A DNA stretch of 64,000 nt from Myxococcales bacterium (GTDB taxonomy: Bacteria; Myxococcota; Myxococcia; Myxococcales; Anaeromyxobacteraceae), in assembly GCA_021806645.1 (NCBI GenBank), contig JAJZQX010000011.1, positions 62,001 through 126,000 on the forward strand, in the 5' to 3' direction. The notes under the pieces are model-generated. The model was not told where the DNA came from and searched no databases. It saw only the letters and a program-made list of their open reading frames with translations. Positions 17,278-27,572 of this stretch are shown here, one piece after another (positions within the stretch are counted from its first letter, which is position 1; every line of letters starts with the position of its first letter). The position numbers were made by a program, and so were the translations under genes.

Positions 17278-17575
17278 GCCTCAAGAACGCCAGGCCGAAC
17301 AGGAACGGCAGGAGACCAGCCGGGTTCGAACCGCTGGACGAGCAGCCGCAGCCGCCACCGCCGACGTCCGTGACCTTGGTCACGAACACGGTGACGGAGG
17401 CGGTCGCCTGGGCCGCACCGTCGCTCACCACCACCTGGAAGGTGAGCGTGGCGCTGGCGTCCGGGGCGGTGAAGCCGGGCTGCGCCGAGGTGGCGCCGTG
17501 ACGTTGCGGACGAGCACGCCCACGGCGCCGGCGTCCTGCGCGGCCTTCACCTCCTGGTGTGAGACGCGCCGTGAA
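17278..17575 (-). pseudogene. Remnant of a MYXO-CTERM surface protein
   Basis: Read on the minus strand, 17575-17500 encodes EVKAAQDAGAVGVLVRNV, the core of a protease-associated (PA) domain. After a frame change, the sequence gives an Ig-like domain end (ATLTFQVVVSDGAAQATASVTVFVT). It then runs into GGGGCGCSSSGSN, a hydrophobic stretch (AGLLPFLFGLAFL) and RRR. The Cys-Gly-Cys plus membrane helix plus Arg cluster is the MYXO-CTERM sorting signal of myxobacterial surface proteins. There is no stop after RRR: the frame runs into the glycerate kinase remnant, so the gene was truncated and fused tail to tail with it. Confidence 0.7.
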
Positions 17576-17639
17576 ATGGAACCGCGACCCCGTGGACCAC
17601 CGCGCCATGGCCCGGGCCGGCCATCACTCGCCGTCGCCT

Positions 17640-18683
17640 TCAGTGCCGGTGCCGGTGGTGCGCGTCCGGCAGGTGCGGGTGATCGTGCGCGAGCGAAGCG
17701 TGGCGGTGGGGGTGCGCATGTGGCTCGACGACGGCCTCCTGGTGCCCGTGCTGGTGGTGCTCGTCGTGGACGTGGGCGTGGTCGTGCTCCAGCGGCTCGT
17801 GCTGGTGGCCATGATCGTGGCGGGCACGGAGCAGCAGGATCGCTCCCGCGGCCATGAGCCCGCCGGCGCCCACCTCCGCGGCGCCGAGCCGCTCGCCCAG
17901 GATGGGGACGGCCGCCAGGGCCCCGACGAACGGCGCCGTCGCGAAGTAGGCCGCCTGCCGGGCCGCCCCGACGTGACGCATCGCCAGGAGGTGCAGGACG
18001 ATGCTCAGCCCGTATCCGAGGAAGCCGGTCGCCAGCGTCCCGGCCAGGGCCGGCGCGGACGGGAGGCGGTCGCCGAGCGCGAGCGCCAGCGCGACGTTGA
18101 CCGCGCCGGCCGCCAGCGCCTTCACGCGCGTGACGGCGACGGGATCCCGAAGCGCCAGCCGCTGGCCGAGGTTGTTGTCGAGGGCCCACGCGCCGCACGC
18201 CCCCGCCACTGCGAGGCTGCCCCACGGCGGCGGAGCGCTCCCACCCGGCCCGGCGGCCAGCGCCGCGCCGCCGGCCACGATGACCGCGGCGCCCAGCAGC
18301 TCGCGCCGGGACAGGGACTCGCCGAAGACCAGCACCGCGAGCCCGATGGTGAAGGGCGCCTCCAGGTTCAGGAGGAGCGAAGCCTGGGCGCCGGACAGCC
18401 GCGCCAGCCCGAGCAGCAGGAGGAGCGGCCCGGCGATGCCGCCCGCCACCACCATCCCGGCCAGGGTGGGCAGGTCCTCCCGCCTCAGCTTCGACTCCCG
18501 CCCGGCCCCGCGGAACGGTGCCGCCAGCGACAGGCCCAGCCCCGCGCCCAGGTAGAGCAGGCCCGCCAGCATGAACGGCCCGGTGGACGGCAGCAGCAGC
18601 TTGGCGACGGGCGTGGAGAGCCCGAAGAGGACGGCGGCCCCGAGGCCGGCGACCGCTCCCCGGACCGGGCTCCCGTCGGACAT
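17640..18683 (-). CDS. EamA/DMT-family transporter with His-rich tail
   Basis: About 347 residues. Ten hydrophobic segments form two EamA repeats (first at LGAAVLFGLSTPVAKLLL, second at WGSLAVAGACGAWALDNN). The protein probably exports a small metabolite or metal chelate. The last 55 residues are extraordinarily rich in His (HDHGHQHEPLEHDHAHVHD, ending PHLPDAHHRHRH) and should lie in the cytoplasm or periplasm as a metal-binding tail. The terminal 'HxHPHxPDxHHRHxH' pattern recurs in a known subgroup of DMT transporters. I chose the ATG at 18683 over one 20 codons upstream because the added residues lack a family match. Confidence 0.85.
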   Translation of the reverse strand: MSDGSPVRGAVAGLGAAVLFGLSTPVAKLLLPSTGPFMLAGLLYLGAGLGLSLAAPFRGAGRESKLRREDLPTLAGMVVAGGIAGPLLLLLGLARLSGAQASLLLNLEAPFTIGLAVLVFGESLSRRELLGAAVIVAGGAALAAGPGGSAPPPWGSLAVAGACGAWALDNNLGQRLALRDPVAVTRVKALAAGAVNVALALALGDRLPSAPALAGTLATGFLGYGLSIVLHLLAMRHVGAARQAAYFATAPFVGALAAVPILGERLGAAEVGAGGLMAAGAILLLRARHDHGHQHEPLEHDHAHVHDEHHQHGHQEAVVEPHAHPHRHASLAHDHPHLPDAHHRHRH

Positions 18684-18801
18684 GCCCGAGACTACCTGGC
18701 GGCGGTGGTCTCCCGCCAGACCCCGCGCCATCACCGGGACCACCAGCCTGGAGCGCCGGCGCCGCGACGTCGAGCCGGCGGCCCTCGGGCCGCTTCCGGG
18801 A

Positions 18802-21051
18802 TCAGCCCACCAGGAGGAGCTTCTGGAGCGCCGCCCGGTCGGGGGCCAGCAGCTCCTTGACCCGGTCCAGGTCCACGTCGGCGACGATGATCTCGCCGAC
18901 CTCCTGGCTCACCAGCCGGAAGAGCCCTCGCCGCTTCATGCCCTCGGCCTGCCGCTGGTTGTCCTCGGTGGGCGACACGTAGTGCACCGAGTAGATCTTG
19001 TAGCGGTGCATGAGGAAGAGCTGCAGGAGCGTCATGAGCCGCTTCTTCCTGAGGTTCAGGTCGAAGTTGTTCTGATCGCGGATGGAGAGGATGTTCCGCC
19101 CCTTGCGGTCCTGGATCACGGCGAAGATCACGTTGGCCCGGGCCTGGCCATCGGGGGCCAGCAGCGAGAGCTCGAGCAGGTCGGAGCCGGCGGTGCGAGG
19201 CTTCAAGGCCACCCTGAGCTTCTCGGCGACGCCGTGCTGCTTCCGCCAGAGGTCGATCCACTCCTCGAGGAGCTTGGGCGGCACCTCGGTCTGGACCAGG
19301 TGCTGGTGCTGGGTCGAGCCCTGGCCCATGGCCTTGGTGGTCGAGGTGCGGCCGGAGACGGCCATCAGGCCGGCGTCGGCGCGCGGGCCGCCCACCAGCG
19401 TCTGCGGCGTGCGGTAGCCCGACTCGAGCAGGCGGAACTTCCGCTGCAGCCGGGCCAGGGCCAGCATGCCGTCCTCTCGCAGCGAGGCGGCGAACTCCTC
19501 CGAGGCCAGGCCGTCGATCTGGTGCCCCCCGTAGGTGACGAAGTTGAAGACGAAGCCCATCTTCCCGAGCTCCTCCGGGAAGGCCCGCATCTGCTCGTCG
19601 CTCATCCCGGTGGTGTCCCAGTTGAACGAGGGCGAGAGGTTGTAGGCCATCATCTTGCCGGGGAAGACGGCGTGTATGGCGTCGGCGAACCTCCTGGCGT
19701 CCTTCAGGTCGGCGGTCTTGGTCTCCATCCAGAGGAGGTCGGCGAAGGGCGCGGCCGCCAGCGACTTGGCGATGGCGTAGTCGATGCCGCCGCGCACCTG
19801 GTAATAGCCGTCCGGCGTCTTGGCGTGCTCGCAGTCCCAGGTGATGTCCACGCCGATGGCGTGCGCCTTCTCCCGGGCCCGGTAGAACGGGGCGCGCCCG
19901 GCGAAGGCCAGCCACTGCTCCCTGGTCATGGGAGGCGCGTCGCCCTCGTGGTGGCGGAAGGCGATCACGTTGCCGACCGCCTCGGCGTAGGTGGTGATCC
20001 CCGCCTCCAGCTGCCAGGTGTCCACGAACCCGTCGAAGACCAGGTCGAGCGCGGCGTCCACGCTCAAGGCGCCCTTCTGGTGCTCGGCGGAGGCCGCGGC
20101 GATGGCCTTCGTGAAGCCGGCCCTGGCGAGCCAGGCGTCGGCCGAGGCGTACTCGTCGTCGCCGAGCGCGTAGAACCCGTGTCCGGAGAGCTCCTCCACG
20201 CCGGCCCGCTGGAACTGGCGCAGGATGGCGAGGAAGGCCGCCTTGAAGCTGGGCAGGGAGACGTTGACGGCGCCCAGGATGAACGGCTGGTCGCGGTCGT
20301 CGCTCCGGCCGTCGAGGAGCGTGGCCGACTCGGCGTCGGTGCGGGCCACGATGATCCCGGGCACGCCCATGATGTCGAGCTGGAAGCGGGCCGCCGAGAG
20401 CCGCTTCACCTGCTCGTCCTCGGAGACCAGCACCTTGCCCCCCTGGTGGCCGCACTTCTTCACGCCCGGCTTCTGGTCCTCGATGTGGTAGCCCGGCACG
20501 CCGGCCTCGACGAAGCGGCGGATCAGGTTGCGGACGTGGGCGTCGCCGCCGTGGCCGGTGTCGGCGTCGGCGATGATGAAGGGGCGGTAGTCCACCTCGG
20601 GCGTGGCCTTGCGCTGCTCCTCGGACATGCGGGCGCGGGCGAAGAACTGGTTCTTGTCGGCGGTGAGGAGGGCGCGGACGATGGGGGCCGCCTCGTCGGG
20701 GACCTGGCTGAGCGGGTAGCTGGCCAGGTCGGGGCCGGGATCCTCATGGGTGGAGCCCTTGGCGGAGGTGGCCCACCCGCCCAGGTAGATGCCCTCGATC
20801 CCCATCCGCTTCATCGCCACCGCCTGGCCGGGGGAGTAGGGGCCGAAGGTGGTGATGGACTTCCCCTGGTCGTGGAGCTGGCGGAGACGGGCGAAGAAGG
20901 CCTCGGCGGCGCCGCGAGCCACCGCATAGTCGGGGCGGATGGTGCCGCGCTGCTCGACCACCTCGCGCGCCGTGTGGACCCGCTTGATCCCGTGGAACCG
21001 GGGGCTCTGGAACCACTGGCGCACCTGCTCGACTTCCTTCTCGAAGTCCAT
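18802..21051 (-). CDS. aceA: Isocitrate lyase, long ICL2-type
   Basis: 749 residues. It cleaves isocitrate to glyoxylate and succinate in the glyoxylate shunt. The active-site loop is KKCGHQGGK (198-206, Cys200), with [10 protein letters not shown] for the metal/substrate site and SPSFNW later in the barrel. The Gln in KKCGHQGGK and the length, about 200 residues longer than ordinary bacterial enzymes, match the ICL2 form known from Mycobacterium, whose C-terminal domain responds to acetyl-CoA. Residues from about 590 onward form that extra domain. AGGAG precedes the ATG. No malate synthase gene lies in the window. Confidence 0.95.
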   Translation of the reverse strand: MDFEKEVEQVRQWFQSPRFHGIKRVHTAREVVEQRGTIRPDYAVARGAAEAFFARLRQLHDQGKSITTFGPYSPGQAVAMKRMGIEGIYLGGWATSAKGSTHEDPGPDLASYPLSQVPDEAAPIVRALLTADKNQFFARARMSEEQRKATPEVDYRPFIIADADTGHGGDAHVRNLIRRFVEAGVPGYHIEDQKPGVKKCGHQGGKVLVSEDEQVKRLSAARFQLDIMGVPGIIVARTDAESATLLDGRSDDRDQPFILGAVNVSLPSFKAAFLAILRQFQRAGVEELSGHGFYALGDDEYASADAWLARAGFTKAIAAASAEHQKGALSVDAALDLVFDGFVDTWQLEAGITTYAEAVGNVIAFRHHEGDAPPMTREQWLAFAGRAPFYRAREKAHAIGVDITWDCEHAKTPDGYYQVRGGIDYAIAKSLAAAPFADLLWMETKTADLKDARRFADAIHAVFPGKMMAYNLSPSFNWDTTGMSDEQMRAFPEELGKMGFVFNFVTYGGHQIDGLASEEFAASLREDGMLALARLQRKFRLLESGYRTPQTLVGGPRADAGLMAVSGRTSTTKAMGQGSTQHQHLVQTEVPPKLLEEWIDLWRKQHGVAEKLRVALKPRTAGSDLLELSLLAPDGQARANVIFAVIQDRKGRNILSIRDQNNFDLNLRKKRLMTLLQLFLMHRYKIYSVHYVSPTEDNQRQAEGMKRRGLFRLVSQEVGEIIVADVDLDRVKELLAPDRAALQKLLLVG

Positions 21052-21170
21052 GGAACGTCTCCTGGGTGAACGAATCCTCCTAATCAGGGAGCGGTGCGGT
21101 GTCCCGCTCTTCGTGGAGCTCGTGGCCGGGGCGGGGCCCCGGCGCCACCCTGCCGGCCAGGGCCCGGCGC

Positions 21171-22022
21171 TCAGGTGTGGTGCGCTTCCAGGAACTCGAC
21201 GGCCAGGCGGGTGGCCTCGGCGCCGGTCCGCTCGCTGGCGTGAGGGCAGTGGCCCGCGTCCACCAGCGCCACCCGCGCGGCCGGTAGCGCGCGCCGCGCC
21301 GCCTCGAGCTCGCCGGGCTCGGTGCGCGGGTCCCGGGTGCCGTGCAGGAGGAGCGTCGGGGCCGTGAGCTCGCCGAGGCGCCCTTCGTAGAGGTCCGCCC
21401 GTCCGGCCCGGCCCTCGGCGATGATGGAGAGCCAGGCGCGCCCGCCCGCGGCCAGCACCTCACGCCAGCCCTCGCCGTGATCCCGGCGGAGCGCCTCGAC
21501 CACGGCGGGCCCGAACCGCTCGGGGGCGTCGATGGCGGTCTGGAAGAACTCCACCGACGAGCTCTTGTCGGCCACGACGTGGAGCGCCTCCAGCACCAGC
21601 GCCCTGACGCGCGTGGGCGCTAGCAGCCCCATCCACGCCGCGATCACGGCGCCGTCGCTGTGGCCCCAGATGGCGGCCCGCTCGATGCCGAGCGCGTCCA
21701 TGACCAGGAAGGTCTCCTCGGCCATGGCCACGTGGAAGCCGCGCGGCAGCCCGGCCAGCCGCCCCGAGCCGCCGTAGCCGACGCGGTCGGGCGCGATCGT
21801 CCGGTGGCGCCGGGCCACCGCGGCGACGTCGAACGGGTAGGCGTCCCATCCCCAGCCACCGTGAAGGAGCACCACCGCCGGCCCCGCGCCGGCCTGGCGG
21901 ACCAGGATCCCGGCAGGTGAACGCGACGGCGCGATGGGCGAGGCGGGGATGGCGATGCGGAGCGGGCCGGCGGGCACGGAGCATCCATAGCACCGGTGGC
22001 GCGGGCGGCGATCATCCGTCAC
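21171..22022 (-). CDS. Alpha/beta hydrolase
   Basis: Up to 283 residues from a GTG at 22022; a GTG at 21977 is another possible start. The fold is clear: [14 protein letters not shown] (oxyanion loop), nucleophile elbow IWGHSDGAV, acid in [12 protein letters not shown] and His in [11 protein letters not shown]. The substrate is unknown. The gene lies 61 bases downstream of the yeiH-like gene on the same strand and may be co-transcribed. Confidence 0.85.
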   Translation of the reverse strand: MTDDRRPRHRCYGCSVPAGPLRIAIPASPIAPSRSPAGILVRQAGAGPAVVLLHGGWGWDAYPFDVAAVARRHRTIAPDRVGYGGSGRLAGLPRGFHVAMAEETFLVMDALGIERAAIWGHSDGAVIAAWMGLLAPTRVRALVLEALHVVADKSSSVEFFQTAIDAPERFGPAVVEALRRDHGEGWREVLAAGGRAWLSIIAEGRAGRADLYEGRLGELTAPTLLLHGTRDPRTEPGELEAARRALPAARVALVDAGHCPHASERTGAEATRLAVEFLEAHHT

Positions 22023-22083
22023 GCCATCGGCCCGGCCTCGGCGCGCGAAGGGCCGGGGCTGGTGCCGAGGGGCCCGGACCGTC

Positions 22084-23127
22084 TCAGAGCGTCGCCCAGC
22101 CGGCGTGCACGGCGACGAGCGTCCCGGTGGCCATCACCATCCAGAGCCCGACGCCCAGCAGCAGCGGACGGACGCCGACGGAGCGGAGGCTCTCGCGGTC
22201 GAGGCCGAGCCCGATCAGGAACAGGGTGAGGACCAGCGCGCGGCTGGCCACCGCGGAGAGGGCGTGACCCGCGGGCCGGAGCGCCGGCCACCAGGTGGTC
22301 GCGGCCGCCACGGCCAGGAAGCCGAGGATGAACCAGGGCGGGTGGCCACCTGCCCGGGCCTGTGAGCCGCCGCGGCGCCGCTCCAGCAGACCGAGCCCCA
22401 GCGTGACCGGCACGATCCAGAGCGCCCTGGCCAGCTTCACGGTGGTGGCCACCGCGAGCGCGGTCGGGCCGTACTGCAGCGCCGCCCCGACCACCGAGCT
22501 GGTGTCGTGGATGCCGAGCGCGGCCCAGAGGCCGAAGGCCTGCTGCCCGAGACCAGCGGCGTGACCAAGCGGCGGGAAGACCAGGAGCGCCACCGAGTTG
22601 AGCAGGAAGACCGTGCCCAGCGACACCGAGAGCTGCCGGTCGTCGGCGCCGATGACCGGCGCCGCCGCGGCGATGGCGCTGCCGCCGCAGATGGCCGTCC
22701 CCACGGTGACCAGCGTCCCGGTCCGGCGGTCCACGCCGAGCAGCCGGCCCAGGAGCCAGCCCAGGGCCAGCGTCGCGCCGATGGAGACCACCGTGTAGCC
22801 CAGGCCGTGGGCGCCGGCGCGCAGCACCTGGTCGAGGTCCATGGCGCCGCCCAGGCCGACCACCGCCGCGGGCAGGAGCTTGCGGGCGAGCGGCCGCGTC
22901 CGGTGCAGCAGCGGGTTGCCCACCACCACCGCGATGAGCACGCCGGCCACCAGGGCCGCGGCAGCGGGCACGCCGGGGACGCAGGCGGCGGCGCCGGCCA
23001 GGAGCACGAGGGCCGTCCGCCAGCGCCGCGGTGGATCGACGGCTACGGAATTCGCGGCGGGCGTCACGGGCCGGCTCGAGACCCACGGCGGAGCCGTCCA
23101 CGCAGCCCTCTCCCGCGAGTCACTCAT
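22084..23127 (-). CDS. YeiH-family (UPF0324) putative anion exporter
   Basis: 347 residues with about ten membrane segments. Family signatures include LLPAAVVGLGGAMDL, VGTAICGGSAIAAAAPVI and ALGIHDTSSVVGAA. The family is annotated as a putative sulfate or anion exporter on limited evidence. The N-terminal 35 residues are polar and variable. Divergent from the aldo-keto reductase gene across about 210 bases. Confidence 0.88.
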   Translation of the reverse strand: MSDSRERAAWTAPPWVSSRPVTPAANSVAVDPPRRWRTALVLLAGAAACVPGVPAAAALVAGVLIAVVVGNPLLHRTRPLARKLLPAAVVGLGGAMDLDQVLRAGAHGLGYTVVSIGATLALGWLLGRLLGVDRRTGTLVTVGTAICGGSAIAAAAPVIGADDRQLSVSLGTVFLLNSVALLVFPPLGHAAGLGQQAFGLWAALGIHDTSSVVGAALQYGPTALAVATTVKLARALWIVPVTLGLGLLERRRGGSQARAGGHPPWFILGFLAVAAATTWWPALRPAGHALSAVASRALVLTLFLIGLGLDRESLRSVGVRPLLLGVGLWMVMATGTLVAVHAGWATL

Positions 23128-23336
23128 CCCAGACTGCCGCCTCCGATGTCGTGGACTGACGGGTCCATTCTAGCCCACGGGACCACAGACTCGGCGGGGA
23201 ACTTCACCGTCTCCACGGGCGACCGCGCCGGACCGCTGGCGTCGATGGCCAAGGCCCGGGCCAGGAACATGACCGTCTTCAGCCACTGGCTTCGCCAGGA
23301 CCAGTCCGCGCTACAGTGAGCGCGAAGGGAGGACCG

Positions 23337-24302
23337 ATGCGAACGAGACGGCTCGGCGGTGGACTGGAAGTGGGGGCGATGGGGCTCGGCTGCATGGGCA
23401 TGACCCACGGCTACGTGCGCCCCGAGGACGTGGACGAGGCGGAGGCCATCGCGACCATCCAGCGCGCGCTCGACAGGGGCGTCACCCTGCTGGACACCGC
23501 GGAGGTCTACGGCCCGTTCACCAACGAGGTCCTGGTCGGCAAGGCCATCAAGGGACGCCGCGAGCAGGTGGTGCTGGCGACCAAGTTCGGGATCCACGGC
23601 GGCGCCGACGGGAGCCCGGCGAACGCCCGGCGCGTGGCGGAGGCCTCGCTGCGCCGCCTCCAGGTGGACGTCATCGATCTCTTCTACCTGCACCGGAAGG
23701 ACCCCTTGGTGCCCATCGAGGAGTCGGTGGGCGGCATGAAGCGGCTGGTGGAGGGCGGGCTCGTCAGGCACCTCGGCCTGTCCGAGGTCGGACCGGACAC
23801 CTTGCGCCGCGCGCACCAGGTCCACCCCGTGGCCGCGCTGCAGAGCGAGTACTCGGTCTTCGAGCGGGGCGTGGAGGAGCGGATCCTGCCCACCTGCCGG
23901 GAGCTGGGCATCGGCTTCGTGCCGTTCAGCCCGCTCGGGCGTGGCTTCCTGGCCGGCGCCTTCAAGGACGACCGCGAGCTGGGCCAGGGTGACTTCCGCC
24001 ACAACGTCCCGCGGTTCGCGCCGGAGAACGCCAGGGCCAACCAGGCCATCCTCGAGGTCATCCGCCGCGTCGCCGCCCGCAAGCGCGCCACGCCCGCGCA
24101 GGTGGCCCTGGCCTGGGTCCTGTCCCGGGGAGAGGACGTGGTCCCCATCCCCGGGACCCGGCGCCGGGCGCGGCTCGAGGAGAACCTGGGGGCCCTCGAC
24201 CTGGTCCTCCTCCCCGAGGATCTCGCCGAGCTGGAGCCGCTGGCCGGGCGGGTGGCGGGCGACCGCTACCTGCCGGCGATCATGGCGACGGTGGAGAGAT
24301 AG
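23337..24302 (+). CDS. Aldo/keto reductase
   Basis: About 321 residues, NADPH-dependent carbonyl reductase of the YakC/AKR13-like type. The barrel starts GAMGLGCMGMTHGY, with the catalytic Asp/Tyr in LLDTAEVYG, Lys in VLATKFG and His in IDLFYLHRKDP. VPFSPLGRGFL and IPGTRRRARLEENLG form the NADPH pocket. The ATG at 23337 has GGGAGGA just upstream; the GTG at 23316 does not. Confidence 0.92.
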   Translation: MRTRRLGGGLEVGAMGLGCMGMTHGYVRPEDVDEAEAIATIQRALDRGVTLLDTAEVYGPFTNEVLVGKAIKGRREQVVLATKFGIHGGADGSPANARRVAEASLRRLQVDVIDLFYLHRKDPLVPIEESVGGMKRLVEGGLVRHLGLSEVGPDTLRRAHQVHPVAALQSEYSVFERGVEERILPTCRELGIGFVPFSPLGRGFLAGAFKDDRELGQGDFRHNVPRFAPENARANQAILEVIRRVAARKRATPAQVALAWVLSRGEDVVPIPGTRRRARLEENLGALDLVLLPEDLAELEPLAGRVAGDRYLPAIMATVER

Positions 24303-24400
24303 CCGGACCCTGCCGAGGCAGCGGAGCCTGCCCGGCCTGGTACGCGCGAGGTTCCGGCGCCTACATCACGAATGCGTGTCGCTTGCCCATGCGGTGACCA

Positions 24401-25822
24401 TCAGGCCGCCGCGCCACCCAGCAGCCAGCGCACCACGTCGGCCGCGGCGTAGTGCGTTCGGCCGCCGAGGAAGGCCGCCAGGTTGGTCACCTCGTCGCCG
24501 CTCGTCAGCAAGGGCGGCTCGATCGCGCCGCCCTCGCGGAGCTGCCCCAGTCCGACGGTGGCGAGCAGCGCGTTGCAGAGGCACTGGCGGCCCGGCGTCT
24601 CGCCCGCGTCGCCGCCCTTGGCGGCGAACTGCTCCTCGGGCTCGCTGGCGCAGCGATACCCGATCCCCTTCTCGCCGCGCACGTAGGCGTCGCGCAGGTA
24701 GCCGAGATCGCAGACGCGCTTGCGGACCACGCCTTCGGCCGGGTCGCCGTCCCAGGAGACCAGCTTGAAGGGGAAGCCGGTGGGTGAGGCGCGCGCGTCG
24801 GTGCGGATGCGGACCGTCCCGCGCCGCACGTTCTCCAGCACGCCGCGGCGAATGGTGTCGGTGAGCCCCGACTCGTCGCAGTAGGCGAAGAGCGTGCCGA
24901 CCTGGATGCCCGCCGCACCAGCCGCGAGCGCCTCCTCGAGCCGCTCCGGCCTGCCCGCGCCGCCGGCCACCCAGAAGGGCAGGCCGAGCTTGCGGATCTG
25001 CTCCAGGTCGACCACGTCGCGCTCGCCGTAGCGCGGCTCGCCCGTCTCCGGGGAGACGCCGCGATCCCGCGGCGGGGCGTTGTGCCCTCCGGCCGTGGGG
25101 CCTTCGATGATGAACCCGTCGATGCGGCCGGTGGCCTTCTTCAGGAGCATGGTCGCCAGCAAGTTGCTGGCGACGATGGGGAGGAAGCGCGGGCGCAGCA
25201 CGGGGGGCGGGGCGCCCTCCCAGCACGCGGCCGGGTCGAAGCCCAGGTACTCGGCCTGCCTTGGCGCGGCCCCCTCGAGCTCGAGCCGCAGCTGCGCCGG
25301 CTGGTGCTTCGCCAGCGCGTCGAGCGCGCCCGGGATCTCGCGCGGGATGCCGGCGCCCATGACCACGTAGTCCACCCCGGCCAGGATCGCGCCGTAGAGG
25401 AAGGCGAGGTTCCCCATCTGGATCTTGGTCAGCAGGTTGATGCCGACGAGGCCGGCGTGCCCCTCCCTGGCGAGGTGGACCTCGACGAAGGAGGCGAGGA
25501 CGGAGAACAGGTCCCGGGAACGGGAGACCTCCTGCTGGTACATGGGCAGCAGGGCGTAGGGCTCTCCCGGTGCGCGGCCCTCCGGGTGGAAGTGGCGCGC
25601 CAGCGCCTCGGAGGCGACCTGCGGGATGGGGAAGTGCTCCATGGCGCGCCGCATGTGGCCGCCAGGGTCGCCATCCTGGAGCCGGCGCGCCAGCACGGAG
25701 TCGATGGCGACCCCCGAGACGACGCCGAGCTGACCGAGGCGAGCCACGGCGTTGGCCAGGCGCCAGCTGGAGACGGCGATCCCCATCCCACCCTGGATGA
25801 TGCGGGGGAGACCCCCGTCCAC
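24401..25822 (-). CDS. Nitronate monooxygenase-family flavoprotein
   Basis: 473 residues from a GTG at 25822. An FMN-dependent TIM barrel of the 2-nitropropane dioxygenase family: IIQGGMGIAVSSW at the start, VVMGAGIP, PTAGGHNAPP and LPFWVAGGAG for FMN phosphate, then GIQVGTLFAYCDESGL. The length and the RQCLCNALLATVG segment match the long subgroup related to PfaD-type enoyl reductase-like proteins rather than the 330-residue fungal type. The substrate cannot be told. Confidence 0.88.
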   Translation of the reverse strand: MDGGLPRIIQGGMGIAVSSWRLANAVARLGQLGVVSGVAIDSVLARRLQDGDPGGHMRRAMEHFPIPQVASEALARHFHPEGRAPGEPYALLPMYQQEVSRSRDLFSVLASFVEVHLAREGHAGLVGINLLTKIQMGNLAFLYGAILAGVDYVVMGAGIPREIPGALDALAKHQPAQLRLELEGAAPRQAEYLGFDPAACWEGAPPPVLRPRFLPIVASNLLATMLLKKATGRIDGFIIEGPTAGGHNAPPRDRGVSPETGEPRYGERDVVDLEQIRKLGLPFWVAGGAGRPERLEEALAAGAAGIQVGTLFAYCDESGLTDTIRRGVLENVRRGTVRIRTDARASPTGFPFKLVSWDGDPAEGVVRKRVCDLGYLRDAYVRGEKGIGYRCASEPEEQFAAKGGDAGETPGRQCLCNALLATVGLGQLREGGAIEPPLLTSGDEVTNLAAFLGGRTHYAAADVVRWLLGGAAA

Positions 25823-26198
25823 CGGAGCCGGCTCGCCCTTGGAAGTTGCAGTCGCGTCAGTCAGCGCAAGACTCCCATGGCAACAGAGCGCCCATTGTCC
25901 CGAAAGAGTAACAGGGACGTCTTGCCGCTCGCCACCACCGGGCCGCCTGGTCGGACCTCGCCGTGGCCTGGTCGACCCGGACGGCGTTCAGGCGGCGGTC
26001 GAACTCGGCCCGGTGCCGCTTGAAGAAGAGGCTGAGGTCGAGGAGCGGCTGTGACGGCTCCGAGACCGAGAGGGGGCCTCTCGACCTGGAATCGAAGATG
26101 CAGTCAGACTGGCTACCGCCGCCAATCATCCCTGGCGCGGGGCGAAGGTTCTCGATGAGGGGATCGCTCAGGGGGTGACGACAGTCGGCGCCGCAGGC
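25823..26198. other. Intergenic stretch, one weak open frame
   Basis: About 375 bases. On the minus strand (25857-26129) an open frame reads LLDLSLFFKRHRAEFDRRLNAVRVDQAT in its centre. This looks less biased than a GC shadow and could be a gene remnant, but I do not recognise it. No promoter, RNA gene or strong hairpin is evident. Confidence 0.3.
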
Positions 26199-27371
26199 TC
26201 ACGCCCCGCAGCACTTCTTGAACTTCTTCCCGCTTCCGCAGGTGCAAGGGTCGTTGCGGCCCACCTGCGCTCCTTCGTTGCGTACCGTGCCGCCGAGGGC
26301 CTCGGCGCGCCGGCGTTCAAGCTCGGGGACCTGAGTTCGCAGCTGCTCCGCGTCGTCCCGCGCCCCGCGCCGCCCGAGCAGGTCGGCGAGCGTCTTCACG
26401 ACGGTGATGCGCAGATCGTTGCTGAGGTGGCGACGAGCGAGCATCGCCCGCAGGCGGGTCTCGGCGCCCGCGGGATGGCCGGAGGCGACCTCGAGCCGCG
26501 CCCAATGGAGGTCGGCGCGGCCGTACCGCCATTCGGGGGCGCGGTCCACCGCAGCCAGGAGTCCTCGAAACGCGGCGAGCGCACCTGGGTACTCGGAGTG
26601 GTCCGCATCGACCAGTTCACCGGCCAGCACCAGCAGCCTGTCGGGCGCCGAGCGCCAGGCGGCCAGGCGGGTGGCGATGGCGACCGCCTGATCGGCCTCG
26701 CCGCGGAGAGCGAGGATCCTGGCCACCCCTTCGAGCCAGCCGCCCACGGATCGGGAGTGTCGTTGGTCGAGCGCCGCCAGCCGCGCGTGGGTCGGGCAGG
26801 CCTCCAGCACCTCCCGCGCGACCTCGGCCGATGAGCGCAGCGCAGAAGCCGACAACGGCTGGTGCTCCTGGTCGAAGAAGGCCTCCATCGCCGCGTTCAC
26901 CCGCTCGACGAGACCGGGTGAAGGATCGTCGGAGGCCGAGGCAGCCAGCTCTTCCACCTCTTCGCCGTCTTCGCCGGGATAGTACGGTGGTGCTTCGCCC
27001 AGCCGCTCCACCACCCGCGGGTAGGCGATTCCAGGCTCGCGCGGGGTCACGGCCAGCACGACGATCACGTGCCTCCGCTCCTCGCCGAAGTCATGTACGT
27101 GCGCCAGCACATCGCCCGGCTGCAGGCCGAGCCCGTGGATCCGCGCGCTGTGCGCCATGCCCCCGCCGAAGGGTTCCCCGCGATACTCCAACTCCCGTTC
27201 AAACCACTCGCCGCCAAGCCAGAAGGCCCACAGGTGATCGCTGTCGAGGCGGAACTCGGTCGCCAGGAGCCCCTGAAGCTCACCCAGCGTGTCCTGTCCG
27301 TCCAGTTCCAGCACGCGGGACAGGCCAGTGAACCCGAGAGAACGGATCGACAAGCGATAGATGGCCGTCAC
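26199..27371 (-). CDS. pRiA4b ORF-3-like protein with SEC-C zinc motif
   Basis: 390 residues from a GTG. The N-terminal about 110 residues ([53 protein letters not shown]) match the plasmid pRiA4b ORF-3 fold. A helical, TPR-like middle follows. The end is a SEC-C zinc-binding motif, [18 protein letters not shown], as found at the tail of SecA. The role is unknown. Members often occur in accessory regions. Confidence 0.85.
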   Translation of the reverse strand: MTAIYRLSIRSLGFTGLSRVLELDGQDTLGELQGLLATEFRLDSDHLWAFWLGGEWFERELEYRGEPFGGGMAHSARIHGLGLQPGDVLAHVHDFGEERRHVIVVLAVTPREPGIAYPRVVERLGEAPPYYPGEDGEEVEELAASASDDPSPGLVERVNAAMEAFFDQEHQPLSASALRSSAEVAREVLEACPTHARLAALDQRHSRSVGGWLEGVARILALRGEADQAVAIATRLAAWRSAPDRLLVLAGELVDADHSEYPGALAAFRGLLAAVDRAPEWRYGRADLHWARLEVASGHPAGAETRLRAMLARRHLSNDLRITVVKTLADLLGRRGARDDAEQLRTQVPELERRRAEALGGTVRNEGAQVGRNDPCTCGSGKKFKKCCGA

Positions 27372-27572
27372 GATCAGGCGATCCCTTCGGGCGCGGGTTT
27401 GGGTCGAGGCACGGGGCCGCGGAGGATAGCACCTGGAACGCCCGCTCCCACATGCTCGAGTCCCACTTCCCCTTCAGCACGCCCGCGGCGCACGGACCGC
27501 GAAGCAGGAGCGGCACTTGAGGGAACTGGAGGCGACCCCGACCCGCGCACCAGCCACCAGAACAGGTTGCGC

